Translations under genes and position numbers: made by a program
Notes under the pieces: model-generated
Databases searched by the model: none
What the model was told of the DNA's origin: nothing
What the model saw: only the letters and a program-made list of their open reading frames with translations
Shown: in pieces, positions 32,851 through 46,028 of the stretch
Position numbering within the stretch: the stretch's first letter is position 1
How the letters are laid out: every line of letters begins with the position of its first letter
NCBI GenBank assembly: GCA_030268105.1
Contig: BSDZ01000094.1
Coordinates: 1,087,001 to 1,151,000 of the forward strand
Source: Volvox africanus
Taxonomy: Eukaryota > Chlorophyta > Chlorophyceae > Chlamydomonadales > Volvocaceae
Reading direction: 5' to 3'
Length of the DNA: 64,000 nt

Positions 32851-35800
32851 TCTACCTGGGTTTTCTGAACTAACACGTGGTCGGTGGTCATCCTTACGGC
32901 CAGCCGTTAAGGCATTGTTGCCTTGTGTACTCGGACACATCGAGCGAGTCATTGCGCGACGCATCACGCTTGACGGACGCACGGGACTTCTCTGCTTTGA
33001 TCCGTTGTGTAATTTGTTTACACCTCGCCGTCCCCTGTCGTCTATCGATCTGTCCAACCACGTAGTTTTGTTCATCCCCTTGTCTCTGCGTGAGATGTCG
33101 GAACAGTTGGCCATATACAGGAGGTGTAGGCGTCAATATCCAGGCACTGCCGCATGTGTGTTACTCCCTGCTTTCTGTCGGCGCAAGGCAGAGGCATCGC
33201 TAAGGGGTATGCGGCGTGTCCACCGGTTCGTGCCGGGCACCGTTTTGTTTAATGGTGTGGATCGGGAGGGTATGCTGGCTCCGTGGCCAGGCACATCCTA
33301 CTCGGTTGACGTTTGGTACGAAGCTCCTGACGGGGGTGCCATTGGTTACGGACCCGCCCTAAGTGCACTGACGTTGTCTGCTGGGCAATCGCTCGTAGAT
33401 AACCGTGTCCCTGTGGTTCAGGTTGGTCTGAATGGCCGTACTCTGAAGGCACTTGTTGACACTGGTGCCAGCGACGACTTCATCTCTGTCGCAGAGGTGA
33501 AAGCGCTGGGGTTGTCCCCAGAGTCGTCTGATTGTCCACAGGTTACCCTTGCTGACGGGGGTAAGCATCCCATCGTGGGCAGGATTACCCTTAGCCTATC
33601 GATAGGCCCTTTGCGTGTTGTGACCCGGCCGTACGTGCTGCAGGGCTTGGCAGAGACTGCACCGTACATTATGGGGTCCTCGACATTACGACAGTACCGC
33701 GCGCGCATCGACATGGAGACCGCAACCCTGCATATGTGCAAGGGTACTCTGTCGATTAAGGTACCTTTCCTGTCGTTCGAACATGTCACACCAAAGGAGG
33801 GCGAAACTGAGGCGGTGCCTATGGTTAATTTTGCTGTGACCGCAATGGCCGCGCGAATCGAACCAGAGCTAGTCGGGCGTAAGGAGGCCGTCCGTTTGTT
33901 ACGGAAAGGTGTGCACGGACTGCTTTTAAGGCCGCGGGTGAGCTGTTGTGTCACCACCGCGCAGATTTCTGCGGATCGTGAGGTTGAGGCCCTACTATCA
34001 CAGTATGAGGACGTCTTCCAAGACATCCCTGGCCTACCACCTATGCGTCCTGTTGATCACACAATCCCTCTCGTGCCTGGAGCGCAGCCTACGGCCCGGC
34101 CAATGTACAGGTTGAGTCCATTGGAGCTGGACGAGGTGAAGCGCCAGGTGACGGATCTGCTCGCGAAGGGTATGATACGCCCCAGCACATCCCCGTATTC
34201 TGCACCGATTTTGTTTGTCGGTAAGAAGGATGGGACCTTGCGCATGTGCATCGATTACCGGGGGTTAAATGCGAATACGGTGAAAAATCACTACCCTTTG
34301 CCACGCGTCGACGACCTGTTGGATAAGCTGAAGGGCTCGGCTTATTTTTCCTCAATTGACTTACAACAGGGCTATAATCAGATTCGCATCGCTGCCTCTG
34401 ATATCCCGAAAACCGCTTTTCGGACGCCCTTCGGTCACTTCGAGTACACGGTCCTATCATTTGGTTTGACTAATGCCCCTGCGACGTTTCAGGCGGTTAT
34501 GGACCGAATGTTTAGGCCATTTATCGACAGGTTCGTTGTGTGCTACCTGGATGACATCTTGGTATACTCTAAGACGCGCGAGGAGCACTTGGAGCATCTT
34601 GGGCTCGTGCTCGACGTTATGAGGCGGGAGCAATTGTTTGCTAAACGCGCCAAATGCTTTTGGGCGCAGCCTCAGGTGGAATATTTGGGCCACATTGTGT
34701 CGGCCATCGGTGTGAAGATGGACCCGCGGAAGGTCGCCGTGGTTCGCGATTGGCCCGCGCCTCAGAACCTCACGGAGCTGCGTAAGTTCCTTGGCTTGAC
34801 CAATTATTTCCGAAAGTTCATTGAAAAATATTCCATCATTGCGGCCCCGCTTACTAACTTAACTCGCAAAGGCGTTTTCGTTTCGCTCGAGTCGTGGACG
34901 TCGCAATGCCAGCGGGCATTCGAAGAGCTCAAACGAATTGTTGCCGAAGATGTCACCCTCGCATTCCCTGATTACTCGTTGCCATTTCGTGTTGAGGTAG
35001 TGTCTGATGCCTCAATATTTGTAAGTGGCGCTGTATTGTTACAGGAAGGGCGACCGATCGCCTTCACGAGTAAGAAGTTTTCTGGTGCGGAAATTCGCTA
35101 CACCACCGGGGAACAGGAGCTTTTGGCCGTGCTGCATGCTTTAAAGGAATGGCGCTGTTACCTCGAGGGACGCCCGTTTACTTTAAAAACTGACCATAAG
35201 CCCCTAACGTTTTTGCAAAGCGTTCCGACGTTGAACCGCCATCAAGCTAGATGGATGGAATATCTAGCTAGGTTTGACTGCACCTGGGAGTATATTTCCG
35301 GTAAATTGAATATTGCCGATGCTCTCAGTCGACATCCGTCGCTACACGCTGCAATTTTGGCAGCGCCCGTCGTGAGGCCGCGTAGCGAGGAGGTACCGAT
35401 CGCGACGGACCTCGCGGAGCGGTTGAAAGTTGCCTACAACGCAGACGCCTGGTTCGCGGACCCGGCTAATGTAGAAAACTTTCGTAAGCAGAATGGCCTT
35501 TGGCTACGGACGGAGGGTGCAGCTATGCAAATCGTCGTTCCGAACGACGACGCGCTACACTACGACGTCCTTGCGCGGTTCCACGAGGACCCATTAGCAG
35601 GACACCCTGGTAGCAAGCGATTGATCGACTTGGTGCAACGTTCCTTTTGGTGGCCTCGTTTGGCTAAGGATGCGGCGAACATCGTACAGACATGCAGTCT
35701 GTGCCAGCGCAATAAGGCTTTGTCCGGTAAGGGCCATGGGTTGTTGCAACCGTTGCCTGTCCCGGATGCGCCTTGGGAAAGTGTTTCCATGGACTTCGTA

Positions 35801-36883
35801 GTCGCGCTGCCCAAAACTGAGGGGGGATACGATGCGGTGTTCGTAATGGTCGATCGTCTGACTAAGATGGTTCACCTCGCACCATGCACATCATCCTGCA
35901 CGGCTGAGCAAACCGCACGCTTGTTTTTCGATAATGTAGTTCGGTTACACGGGGTTCCCAAAAATGTGATTTCGGACCGCGGTGGTCAGTTCACGTCTAA
36001 GTCTTGGGAAGCGCTCTGCAAGCTAGTTGGCATGCGCGTCAACCTGAGCATGGCGTATCACCCGCAGACCGATGGTCAAACCGAACGCACAAACCGCACG
36101 TTGGGTGATATGTTGCGCAATTATGCTGGTCGCACACCACTCGTTTGGGATACGTATTTGACTGCGGCAGAATTCGCGCTTAACAATGCTGTTAACCGCT
36201 CCACAGGCAAAAGTCCATTCTTTCTTAACTACGGATTTCATCCCGCGCTACCCGTGTGGCGCGAGTTAGAAGTGAATGTGCCTGCTGCTAAACTTTTTGC
36301 CAAGTCTTTTATGTCCCGAATTACAGACGCGAAGTCATGTTTGGACGCAGCACAGCAACGAACGACGGAATACTACAACATATCCAAGCAAGATGTGACG
36401 TTTTCGGAAGGGCAACTCGTGTTGCTAAGCACCAAGAACTTGCGTTCCTTGGCTGACGGATCCCGAAAACTCTTACCCCGCTGGATTGGTCCGTATCCTG
36501 TCGTGCGCATGGTTGGGAATGTGGCTGTGGAGCTTGCATTGCCCGCTGATATGACCATTCACCCCACGTTTCACGTATCGCTTATACGTCCGTATCGTGG
36601 TACGGAACCCGTCCCTGAGCCTACTAACGCCCCCGCAGCGATCGAACCAGTTCCCGAGACCTGGATCGCTGGTAAACAGAAGTTTTACGATGTGGAGCGG
36701 GTGTTAGATTATCGCGCGCGTCGTGTGGGCCGACACCGACGTAAGCGGACAGTACACGAGTACTTGGTCAAGTGGACAGGGTATACCGACGAGCACAACT
36801 CATGGAAACTGGCGCGCAACTTCTCACAGGACATGAAGCCTTTGCTCGAAGAAGCCCGCAAACGCGCCACACAAACCCAATGA
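32822..36883 (+). CDS. pol: A3 Pol polyprotein: protease, RT, RNase H, integrase, chromodomain
   Basis: Open over 1353 codons after the gag UAG. The first conventional start gives 1322 residues from 32915, but readthrough is the likelier way to make it. Numbering from that Met: protease DTGASDD at about 182; RT catalytic YLDD at 544-547; RNase H with DAS, EQELL and TDHKPL; integrase zinc finger HX6H and C927-X2-C; DDE triad D960, D1021, E1057 (35 residues between the last two); GPY/F-type [13 protein letters not shown]; chromodomain from about 1258 ([24 protein letters not shown]). Two changes against its sisters may matter: GSG to VSG after DASIF in RNase H, and SWEPARN to SWKLARN in the chromodomain. 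The enzymes would copy the RNA to DNA and insert it. Confidence 0.95.
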   Translation, partial: GLARVPAEGALPGFSELTRGRWSSLRPAVKALLPCVLGHIERVIARRITLDGRTGLLCFDPLCNLFTPRRPLSSIDLSNHVVLFIPLSLREMSEQLAIYRRCRRQYPGTAACVLLPAFCRRKAEASLRGMRRVHRFVPGTVLFNGVDREGMLAPWPGTSYSVDVWYEAPDGGAIGYGPALSALTLSAGQSLVDNRVPVVQVGLNGRTLKALVDTGASDDFISVAEVKALGLSPESSDCPQVTLADGGKHPIVGRITLSLSIGPLRVVTRPYVLQGLAETAPYIMGSSTLRQYRARIDMETATLHMCKGTLSIKVPFLSFEHVTPKEGETEAVPMVNFAVTAMAARIEPELVGRKEAVRLLRKGVHGLLLRPRVSCCVTTAQISADREVEALLSQYEDVFQDIPGLPPMRPVDHTIPLVPGAQPTARPMYRLSPLELDEVKRQVTDLLAKGMIRPSTSPYSAPILFVGKKDGTLRMCIDYRGLNANTVKNHYPLPRVDDLLDKLKGSAYFSSIDLQQGYNQIRIAASDIPKTAFRTPFGHFEYTVLSFGLTNAPATFQAVMDRMFRPFIDRFVVCYLDDILVYSKTREEHLEHLGLVLDVMRREQLFAKRAKCFWAQPQVEYLGHIVSAIGVKMDPRKVAVVRDWPAPQNLTELRKFLGLTNYFRKFIEKYSIIAAPLTNLTRKGVFVSLESWTSQCQRAFEELKRIVAEDVTLAFPDYSLPFRVEVVSDASIFVSGAVLLQEGRPIAFTSKKFSGAEIRYTTGEQELLAVLHALKEWRCYLEGRPFTLKTDHKPLTFLQSVPTLNRHQARWMEYLARFDCTWEYISGKLNIADALSRHPSLHAAILAAPVVRPRSEEVPIATDLAERLKVAYNADAWFADPANVENFRKQNGLWLRTEGAAMQIVVPNDDALHYDVLARFHEDPLAGHPGSKRLIDLVQRSFWWPRLAKDAANIVQTCSLCQRNKALSGKGHGLLQPLPVPDAPWESVSMDFVVALPKTEGGYDAVFVMVDRLTKMVHLAPCTSSCTAEQTARLFFDNVVRLHGVPKNVISDRGGQFTSKSWEALCKLVGMRVNLSMAYHPQTDGQTERTNRTLGDMLRNYAGRTPLVWDTYLTAAEFALNNAVNRSTGKSPFFLNYGFHPALPVWRELEVNVPAAKLFAKSFMSRITDAKSCLDAAQQRTTEYYNISKQDVTFSEGQLVLLSTKNLRSLADGSRKLLPRWIGPYPVVRMVGNVAVELALPADMTIHPTFHVSLIRPYRGTEPVPEPTNAPAAIEPVPETWIAGKQKFYDVERVLDYRARRVGRHRRKRTVHEYLVKWTGYTDEHNSWKLARNFSQDMKPLLEEARKRATQTQ

Positions 36884-36927
36884 ACCCCGCAGTCGATGCT
36901 GTATGATGCAGCGAGGACGCCGCATAC

Positions 36928-36942
36928 GGGAGGGGGGATAAT
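36928..36942 (+). promoter_or_regulatory. A3 polypurine tract
   Basis: GGGAGGGGGGATAAT ends at the base before the 3' LTR. Family B has nearly the same tract. Confidence 0.75.
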
Positions 36943-37766
36943 TGTTGTGCTACGGTTCATTTCCCGCCGACGTGTAGGTCGACGCGATCCTACTAGGCAA
37001 AGTGCTTTTGTTATGAACGCATTACATATGAATGAATCTGCATTATATAAATGTATTCGTATACATTTATATATGCATTTAGCATGGCATCATTAACCAT
37101 CGCGACATCGCATCATGGCAAATCCGCCTAGCATGCATGAATACCCGAATCATTGAAGTGCGCATTATGCTCGTGCTACGAAACGATAAGTAATATTATT
37201 TGTTATAATATTACTTCATTACAGCACACGTTGAGAGCGCCGCACTCGTCGCGATACATGCCCTGCAACCGGATATCGTTATCCGGACCCTTGCATCATG
37301 CGAGTGCCGGAAAGGCTTAAACGTTGTTACACGTAGACATCACCTATACGCAGTAGGGTTGTCACATCTAGGATCGGCCTCCTAATGTGAATCGTACGGC
37401 ACTGCGATGCTGCGAGTATAACAGATGCGAGGACGGCTAAGCTAGACAAGACATTCGATACCAGAGAACACTCGTGTGTTCTACATTATATTTGCTATAC
37501 GCATTTCTACTTAGCCCGAGCTAAGCCTGAACTTCGCTAATCACCGCCGCGTGATGATTGCTTGCTTCCGGCGCTGACGGTGATATCGTTCATTGCATCG
37601 TTAAGACCTGTAAGACTGTAAGTTATATCTCTCTTCGTCTTGAAGTCTTCCGCTGTCTCTGTTTGCTCTCGCCTGCCTTGCTGTACTTGCAAGTGCTCGC
37701 GCATCGGTGTCGAAAGTCTTCAGACGCGCAGATACTTATGAGCAAACGCGAACGAGAGGTACAACA
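36943..37766 (+). mobile_element. A3 3' LTR (824 bp)
   Basis: TGTTGT to ACAACA, followed by the CATTT duplication. The left break of the 7592-bp tandem duplication lies in it, at 37685. Confidence 0.9.
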
Positions 37767-37771
37767 CATTT
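37767..37771 (+). repeat. Target-site duplication CATTT, right of A3
   Basis: Pairs with 30893-30897. Confidence 0.95.
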
Positions 37772-38377
37772 GAGCACAGCACATCATCCACAATCCGATG
37801 GTTAAACTGAACGCACAAATCGCACACTGGGCGACATGTTGAGGAATTTCACGGGATGCACACTCTCTGTTTGGGATACGTTTCTTACTCCGGCAGAATT
37901 TGCGCTTAACAACGCTGTTAACTGCTCTACAGGTCAAAGCCCTTTCTTTCTGAATTATGGATTCCATCCTGCGCTACCCGTGTGGCGAGAATTGGAGATA
38001 AATATCCCTGCGGCTAGAACCTTTGCCAAGTCATTCCTATCCCGCATGACAGACGCGAAGGCATGCCTGGACGCGGCACAACAACGGACGAAGGACTATT
38101 ATAATAAATTTAAACGGGAGGTAACATTTTCGTAATGGACCCCGGTCCCGAGACCTGGATCGCAGGCAAGCAAAAAGTGTATGATGTGGAACGAATACTG
38201 GATTATTGGGTTCGTCGCATTGGTCAACAACGACGAAAGTGGAAGGTGCACGAATATCTGGTCAAGTGGACTGGCTATTCTAACGAGCATAATTCGTGGG
38301 AACCGATGCGTAACTTCTCGCCGGAAATGAAGCGCCGGTTGGAGGAAGCTCGCCTACGTACCACGCAAACCCAATGA
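37767..38377 (+). pseudogene. pol: Family B integrase end and chromodomain, right of A3
   Basis: Continuation of the integrase cut at 30897. AYHP has become AHHP, and TAA replaces the Gln codon of DGQTE near 37802. An internal deletion of about 240 bp near 38132 removes the GPY/F region (TFS joined to MDPGPET). The chromodomain ([17 protein letters not shown]) is open to the stop at 38375-38377. A polypurine tract and the LTR follow. Confidence 0.85.
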
Positions 38378-38436
38378 TCTCTGCAGTCGATGCTGTCTGA
38401 TGCAGCGTGGACGCTGCATACGGGAGGGGGGATAGT

Positions 38437-39250
38437 TGTTGTACGCGGGTTCAATCCCCACTTGCACCCAAGTAGACTGCATTATATTCGAGCATTATGA
38501 AGCATGATATAATCATATTAGCATGATATATTTGAGTATATCTAGCTAATCAGGCATGTCACATTATCATCTACGACATCGTGCTGTCGGTCAACATGTT
38601 TGACTCGATGCTGATAATTAATGCGCGATCTATCTGTTGGTATAATATTCCGCGTAATAATACTTTAAATATTATTACCTCATCTGTGTCATAAACCATA
38701 CACGTATGCAAGAATGCGACGATTGCGATGGTTGGGTCGGCAACCGAATATCGATATTCGGACCTTTGCATATTGCATGCGTTGCATTCAATAATATCAC
38801 GGATGACACGATATTTAGAACAGTACTATGAAGGTACTCACACTTGAGATCGAAATCCAGTGAGACCTGTACTGCACATCGGTATTGCGACGTGATAGGT
38901 GCGAGGACGGCCGCCTAGAGACCGAAGTCGGCTTGACACTAATTTGGATCAAGTACTCGTGTACTTAACTCGGTCTAAATCTGATATATACGTTTTACTC
39001 ATTTATATTCGGCCTGAGCTATTCTAGCACTCCATCTGCAGCCGAGTGATGAACATTGCCCACGGGGTCTGACGGCAGACTGCAATCCTGTAATTGAAGA
39101 ACATTGTAAGTTGAATCTTTCCTTGTTATTGAGTCTTCCGCTGTCTACTATTCGCATTGGATTGCCTTGCTGTTCGTAAGCTTGGAACGCATGCAGCTAA
39201 CAACCAGACGTGCAGAGCTAATGCATGATTGAAGAAGGAAGGATACAACA
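38437..39250 (+). mobile_element. Family B LTR (814 bp), 3' LTR of the A3-interrupted element
   Basis: TGTTGTACGCGGG to GGATACAACA. It abuts type C gag, so the B element inserted into a C element. The target duplication cannot be checked because the matching 5' LTR edge is lost. Confidence 0.85.
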
Positions 39251-40433
39251 GGCAGTTCCTCGTAAGATGGTTTGATGAGCACCGAAGGCAAACTCCCAAT
39301 TGTCGTCGCTGCGTCAACTCCATCTGAGTGCATCCCCATTTAGAAAGCCATCGATTTTCCGTCCTTGACCGCTTCGATTCCGACGCCGCTCCATGTGATG
39401 CGACAGTATTTTGTGGCGCGTCCCTCCTCTTCCGTACACTCCAAGTTACTTGCGAATCTCGTGGACTTAATCCCCGGCTGCCAGGGATATGCGCACGACT
39501 GGTCAAAGGGATATCAGCCTGATACATAGGAGCTGGTGGTAGCGGGATGCCAGTAGTCTCAGGTGCTGGGTCGGTCTCATGGGAGGTATCTTGCGTCGTG
39601 TTCACTGATAGTGGTGCTAAAGATGTCGGACGCTCTTGTCCCGTCCTGAGGCGAGCTTCGGCGTCGCGAACGATCTGAACCCATCGCGTATACGATCTTG
39701 TTCCTTCCAGCATCGGATCCGTAATACTAGCTCTGGCCAACTGGAGTGGGACACCACGTTGGAACCAATAAATATAGTCTCCTTCTGAAAAGCCAATCAT
39801 GGGTGCTGTCAGACCTTCAAAACGCAACCGATAGTCCTCCACCGACTCGTCGGGTCGCATTCGGTAGGAGCCTGCGTGTAATTCTCGGTACATGGCAGCC
39901 ACTTGTGATTGATTTCCGGGAGCAAATCGAGTGAGAAGCGCGTTAGATAGTTCTTCAAACGTAAAATGTTGCTGTACAGTGGTCCAATGATCATACCATT
40001 CCCTCGCAACGCCAGTTAGTGTGGCCCCAATGAAAAGACACTTCACTTCGTCACGATCACCACCTTTTACCAACTTCAAATATCTTTTAACGTCACGGAT
40101 ATATGAATGGGCAGCGCTTGCGATAGTCTTGGGTTCCACGACGGGAGGGATATGAAATTGAGGTGTTGGAACGACGAAACCGGGGACCCCACCTTCATCC
40201 ATAAGTTGTTGCAGCGATACCATTGCCAAGTCCGGCTCCATTTCGGGGGGCCTTGCGCGATCTGACGTTCCAACGGGACCCTGAGTTGGATAAGGGTCAT
40301 TCGACTGGAGAACATCAGGCTGGGAATTATGTAAATTATCAGTACTCGGTGGAACCTCCGGTCCTTCATTGTGGACACCAACACTGACCTGTTTGCTATC
40401 TCCCGTAGTTGGGGAATATTGATTATGCGACAT
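39251..40433 (-). pseudogene. gag: Type C Gag, cut at its 3' end by family B LTR (unit 1)
   Basis: A Gag of about 390 residues starting at MSHNQYSP. It is related to family A Gag (HSYIRDVKRYLKLVKGGDRD, EWYDHWT, YRLRFEGL, YWFQRGV) but clearly distinct. It ends in a zinc knuckle of the same shortened form CX2CX3HX4C. The open frame continues to 39126, but those last 40-odd residues are read from the family B LTR and are not Gag. The pol that should follow is not present here. Unit 2 carries an identical copy. Confidence 0.85.
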
Positions 40434-40523
40434 GTATTCCAATAAAAACCCCACAAGGATAAAAGTTAAAGGTAGAACTGTACCTTAAGGATTTTCTCTC
40501 GTATACCGTTCTCGCTCAGGGAA

Positions 40524-41357
40524 TGTTGTACCTCTCGTTCATGTTTGCTCATAAGTATCTGCACGTCTGGAGACTTTCAACACCGATGCACGAGCACTTG
40601 CAAGTACAGCAAGGCAAGCGAGAGCAAACAGAGACAGCGGAAGACTTCAAGACGAAGAGAGATATAACTTACAGTTTTACAGATCGGAACGATGCAATGG
40701 ACGAAATCACCGTCAGCGCCGGAAGCAAGCAATCATCATGCGGCGGTGATTAGCAAAGTTTAGGCTTAGCTCGGGCTAAGTAGGATAGCGTATAGCAGTA
40801 ATAATGTAGAACACACGAGTGTTCTCCGGTATCGAATGTCTTATCTTGCTTAGCCGTCCTCGCATCTGTTATACTCGCAGCATCGCAATGCCATACGATT
40901 CACATTAAGAGGCCGATCCTAAGTGTGACAACCCTACTGCGTATAGGCAATGTCTACGCATAACAACGTATAAGCCTTTCCGGCATTCGCATGATGCAAG
41001 GATCCGAATAACGATATTCGGTTGCAAGGCATGCATCGCGACGAGTGCGGCGCTCTCAACGTGTCCTGTAATGAAGTAACATTATATCAGATAATATTAC
41101 TTATCGTTTTCTAGCACGAGCATAATGCGCACTTCAATGATTCGGTAGTTCATGCATGCTAGGCGGATTTGCCATGATGTGATGTCGCGATGGATAATGA
41201 CAACATGCCAAATGCATATATAAATGTATGTGAATACATTTATATCATGCAGGTTCATTCATATGCATTGATTGTTCATGCGTTCATCACAATAGCACTT
41301 CGCCTCGTAGGATCGCATCGACCTACGTATCGGCGGGAAACAAACCGTAGCACAACA
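40524..41357 (-). mobile_element. Family A LTR (834 bp), 3' LTR of truncated element A4
   Basis: TGTTGT to ACAACA. The preceding five bases, GGGAA (40519-40523), equal the target duplication of A5, as expected if A4 is a duplicated piece of A5. Confidence 0.9.
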
Positions 41358-41416
41358 ATTATCCCCCCTCCCGTATGCAGCGTCCTCGCTGCTTCATACA
41401 GCATCGACTGCAGGGA

Positions 41417-44400
41417 TCATTGGGCTTGCGTTGCACGTTTGCGGGCTTCTTCGAGCAGGGGCTTCATGTCCTGTGAGAAGTTGCGTGCCGGTTCCCATGA
41501 GTTGTGCTCGTCGGTATACCCTGTCCACTTGACCAAGTACTCGTGTACTGTCCGCTTACGTCGGTGTCGGCCCACACGACGCGCGCGATAATCTAACACC
41601 CGCTCCACATCGTAAAACTTCTGTTTACCAGCGATCCAGGTCTCGGGAACTGGTTCGATCGCTGCGGTGGCGTTAGTAGGTTCAGGGACGGGTTCCGTAC
41701 CACGATACGGACAAACAAGCGATACATGAAACGTGGGGTGAATGGTCATATCAGCGGGCAATGCAAGCTCCACAGCCACATTCCCAACCATGCGCATGAC
41801 CTGTCATACATATACGGACCAATCCAGCGGGGTAAGAGTTTTCGGGATCCGTCGGCCAAGGAACGCAAGTTCTTGGTGCTTAGCAACACGAGTTGCCCTT
41901 CTGAAAACGTCACATCCTGCTTGGATTTGTTGTAGTATTCCGTCGTTCGTTGCTGCGCCGCGTCCAAACACGACTTCGCATCTGTGATTCGGGACATAAA
42001 AGACTTGGCAAAAAGTTTAGCAGCAGGCACATTCACTTCCAACTCACGCCACACGGGTAGCGCGGGATGAAATCCGTAGTTAAGAAAGAACGGACTTTTG
42101 CCTGTGGAGCGGTTAACAGCATTGTTAAGCGCGAATTCTGCCGCAGTCAAATATGTATCCCAAACGAGTGGTGTGCGACCAGCATAATTGCGCAACATAT
42201 CACCCAACGTGCGGTTTGTGCGTTCGGTTTGACCATCGGTCTGCGGGTGATACGCCGTGCTCAGGTAGACGCGCATGCCAACTAGTTTGCAGAGCGCTTC
42301 CCAAAACTTAGACGTGAACTGCCCACCACGGTCCGAAATCACATTTTTGGGAACCCCATGTAACCAAACCACATTATCGAAAAACAAGCGTGCGGTTTGC
42401 TCAGCCGTGCAGGATGATGTGCATGATGCTAGGTGAACCATCTTAGTCAGACGATCGACCATTACGAACACAGCATTGTATCCCCCCTCAGTTTTGGGCA
42501 GCGCGACTACGAAGTCCATGGAAACACTTTCCCAAGGCGCGTCCGGGACAGGCAATGGTTGCAACAACCCATGGCCCTTACCGGACAAAGCCTTATTGCG
42601 CTGGCACAGGCTGCATGTCTGGACGAAGTTCGCCGCATCCTTAGCCAAACGAGGCCACCAAAAGGAACGTTGCACCAAGTCGAATAATCGCTTGCTACCA
42701 GGGTGTCCTGCTAACGGGTCCTCGTGGAACCGCGCAAGGATGTCGTAGCGTACCGCGTCATTGTTCGGAACGACGATTTGCGTAGCTGCACCCTCCGTCC
42801 GTAGCCAAAGGCCATTCTGCTTGCGAAGGTTTTCTACATTAGCCGGGTCCGCGAACCAGGCGTCTGCGTTGTAGGCAACTTTCAACCGCTCCGCGAGGTC
42901 CGTCGCGATCGGTACCTCCTCGCTACGCGGCCGCACGACGGGCGCTGCCAAAATTGCAGCGTGTAGCGACGGATGTCGACTGAGAGCATCGGCAATATTC
43001 AATTTACCAGCAATATACTCCCAGGTGCAGTCGAACCTAGCTAGATATTCCATCCACCTAGCTTGACGGCGGTTCAACGTCGGAACGCTTTGCAAAAACG
43101 TTAGGGGCTTGTGGTCAGTTTTTAAAGTAAACGGGCGTCCCTCGAGGTAACAGCGCCATTCCTTTAAAGCATGCAGCACGGCCAGAAGCTCCTGTTCCCC
43201 GGTGGTGTAGCGAATCTCCGCGCCAGAAAACTTCTTACTCGTGAAGGCGATTGGTCGCCCTTCCTGTAACAATACAGCGCCGCTTCCAAATATTGAGGCA
43301 TCAGACACTACCTCAACACGAAATGGCAACGAGTAATCAGGGAATGCAAGGGTGACATCTTCTGCAATGATTCGTTTGAGCTCTTCGAATGCCCGCTGGC
43401 ATTGCGACGTCCACGACTCGAGCGAAACGAAAACGCCTTTGCGAGTTAAGTTAGTAAGCGGGGCCGCAATGATGGAATATTTTTCAATGAACTTTCGGAA
43501 ATAATTGGTCAAGCCAAGGAACTTACGCAGCTCCGTGAGGTTCTGAGGCGCGGGCCAATCGCGTCCCACGGTGACCTTCCGCGGGTCCATCTTCACACTG
43601 GTGGCCGACACAATGTGGCCCAAATATTCCACCTGAGGCTGCGCCCAAAAGCATTTGGCGCGTTCAGCAAACAATTGCTCCCGCCTCATAACGTCGAGCA
43701 CGAGCCGAAGATGCTCCAAGTGCTCCTCGCGCGTCTTAGAATATACCAAGATGTCATCCAGGTAGCAAACAACGAACCTGTCGATAAACGGCCTAAACAT
43801 TCGGTCCATAACCGCCTGAAACGTCGCAGGGGCATTAGTCAAACCAAACGATAGGACCGTATACTCAAAGTGACCGAAGGGCGTCCGAAAAGCGGTTTTC
43901 GGGATATCAGAGGCAGCGATGCAAATCTGATTGTAGCCCTGTTGTAAGTCAATTGATGAAAAATAAGCCGAGCCCTTCAGCTTATCCAACAGGTCGTCAA
44001 CGCGTGGCAAAGGGTAGCGATTTTTCACCATATTCGCATTTAACCCCCGGTAATCGATGCACATGTGCAAGGTCCCATCCTTCTTACCGACAAACAAAAT
44101 CGGTGCAGAATACAGGGATGTGCTGGGGCGTATCATACCCTTCGCGAGCAAATCCGTCACCTGGCGCTTCACCTCGTCCAGCTCCAATGGACTCAACCTG
44201 TACATTGGCCGGGCCGTAGGCTGCGCTCCAGGTATGAGAGGGATTGTGTGATCAACAGGACGCATAGGTGGTAGGCCAGGGATATCTTTAAAGACGTCCT
44301 CATACTGCGACAGTAGGGCCTCAACCTCAGGATCCGCAGAAATCTGCGCAGTGGTGACACAACAGCTCACCCGCGGCCTTAAAAGCAGTCCGTGGGCACC

Positions 44401-45276
44401 CTTCCGTAACAAACGGACGGCCTCCTTACGCCCGACTAGCTCTGGTTCGATTCGCGCGGCCATTGCGGTCACAGCGAAATTAACCATAGGCACCGCCTCA
44501 GTTTCGCCCTCCTTTGGTGTGACATGTTCGAACGACAGGAAAGGTACCTTAATCGACAGAGTACCCTTGCATATATGCAGGGTTGTGGTCTCCATGTCGA
44601 TGCGCGCGCGGTACTGTCGTAATGTCGAGGACCCCATTATGTACGGTGCAGTCTCTGCCAAGCCCTGCAGCACGTACGGCCAGGTCACAACACGCAAAGG
44701 GCCTATCGATAGGCTAAGGGTAATCCTTCCCACGATGGGATGCTTACCCCCGTCAGCAAGGGTAACCTGTGGACAATCAGACGACTCTGGGGACAACCCC
44801 AGCGCATTCACCTCTGCGACAGAGATGAAGTCGTCGCTGGCACCGGTGTCAACAAGTGCCTTCAGAGTGCGGCCATTTAAACCGATCTGAATCACAGGGA
44901 CACGGTTATCTACGAGCGACTGCCCAGCAGACAACGTCAGTGCACTTAGGGCGGGTCCGTAACCTACGGCACCCCCATCAGGAGCTTGGTACCAAACGTC
45001 AACCAAGTAGGATGTGCCTGGCCACGGAGCCAGCATACCCTCCCGATCCACACCATTAAACAAAACGGTGCCCGGCTCGAACCGGTGGACATGCCGCATA
45101 CCCCTTAACGATGCCTCTGCCTTGCGCCGACAGAAAGCAGGGAGTAATACACATGCGGCGGTGCCTGGATATTGACGCCTACACCTCCTGTATATGGCCA
45201 ACTGTTCCGACATCTCACGCAGAGACGAGGGGATGAACAAAACCACGTGGTTAGACCGATCGATAGACGACAGGGG
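41417..45276 (-). pseudogene. pol: A4 pol, duplicated 3' part of A5 pol
   Basis: Open frame 41746-45246 with protease, RT (YLDD), RNase H and integrase, and a separate chromodomain frame 41417-41797. An insertion near 41797-41814 shifts the frame after RWIGPY, so the chromodomain is not translated in line. The 5' end is cut at 45276 by the duplication joint, so there is no gag and no 5' LTR. It differs from A5 pol at one residue seen by eye (VCPYRG against VRPYRG). Confidence 0.9.
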
Positions 45277-45358
45277 ACTTGCAAGTGCTCGCGCATCGGT
45301 GTCGAAAGTCTTCAGACGCGCAGATACTTATGAGCAAACGCGAACGAGAGGTACAACA
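45277..45358 (+). mobile_element. Last 82 bases of a family A LTR
   Basis: Copy of the A3 3' LTR tail, ending GAGGTACAACA and followed by CATTT. It exists only because of the duplication. Confidence 0.9.
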
Positions 45359-45969
45359 CATTTGAGCACAGCACATCATCCACAATCCGATGGTTAAACT
45401 GAACGCACAAATCGCACACTGGGCGACATGTTGAGGAATTTCACGGGATGCACACTCTCTGTTTGGGATACGTTTCTTACTCCGGCAGAATTTGCGCTTA
45501 ACAACGCTGTTAACTGCTCTACAGGTCAAAGCCCTTTCTTTCTGAATTATGGATTCCATCCTGCGCTACCCGTGTGGCGAGAATTGGAGATAAATATCCC
45601 TGCGGCTAGAACCTTTGCCAAGTCATTCCTATCCCGCATGACAGACGCGAAGGCATGCCTGGACGCGGCACAACAACGGACGAAGGACTATTATAATAAA
45701 TTTAAACGGGAGGTAACATTTTCGTAATGGACCCCGGTCCCGAGACCTGGATCGCAGGCAAGCAAAAAGTGTATGATGTGGAACGAATACTGGATTATTG
45801 GGTTCGTCGCATTGGTCAACAACGACGAAAGTGGAAGGTGCACGAATATCTGGTCAAGTGGACTGGCTATTCTAACGAGCATAATTCGTGGGAACCGATG
45901 CGTAACTTCTCGCCGGAAATGAAGCGCCGGTTGGAGGAAGCTCGCCTACGTACCACGCAAACCCAATGA
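45359..45969 (+). pseudogene. pol: Family B integrase end and chromodomain (unit 2)
   Basis: Same as 37767-38377, including the TAA, the deletion of the GPY/F region and the open chromodomain frame. Confidence 0.85.
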
Positions 45970-46028
45970 TCTCTGCAGTCGATGCTGTCTGATGCAGCGT
46001 GGACGCTGCATACGGGAGGGGGGATAGT

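Larger units (their letters stand above)
30898..37766 (+). mobile_element. Family A element A3, complete with target duplication
   Basis: 5' LTR 30898-31721, primer-binding site, gag 32189-32821 with internal deletion, UAG, intact pol to 36883, polypurine tract, 3' LTR 36943-37766. I count about fifteen base differences between its two 824-bp LTRs, under 2 percent, so it is fairly recent. It is the only element here whose pol is one open frame. Confidence 0.95.
37685..45276. repeat. 7592-bp tandem duplication, unit 1
   Basis: It runs from the last 82 bases of the A3 3' LTR through B integrase and chromodomain, B LTR, C gag and part of an A element. Unit 2 (45277-52868) matches with only two base differences noticed by eye (38533 T to C, 41713 A to G). 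The novel joint at 45276/45277 has two bases of microhomology, AC. Confidence 0.95.

Noticed and set aside
36896..37096. Frame running from the A3 polypurine tract into the LTR
   Set aside because: It starts after the pol stop and is read through LTR U3 sequence. No protein features.
39126..39250. C-terminal extension of C Gag after the zinc knuckle
   Set aside because: These codons lie in the family B LTR that interrupts the gene, so they are an accident of the insertion.
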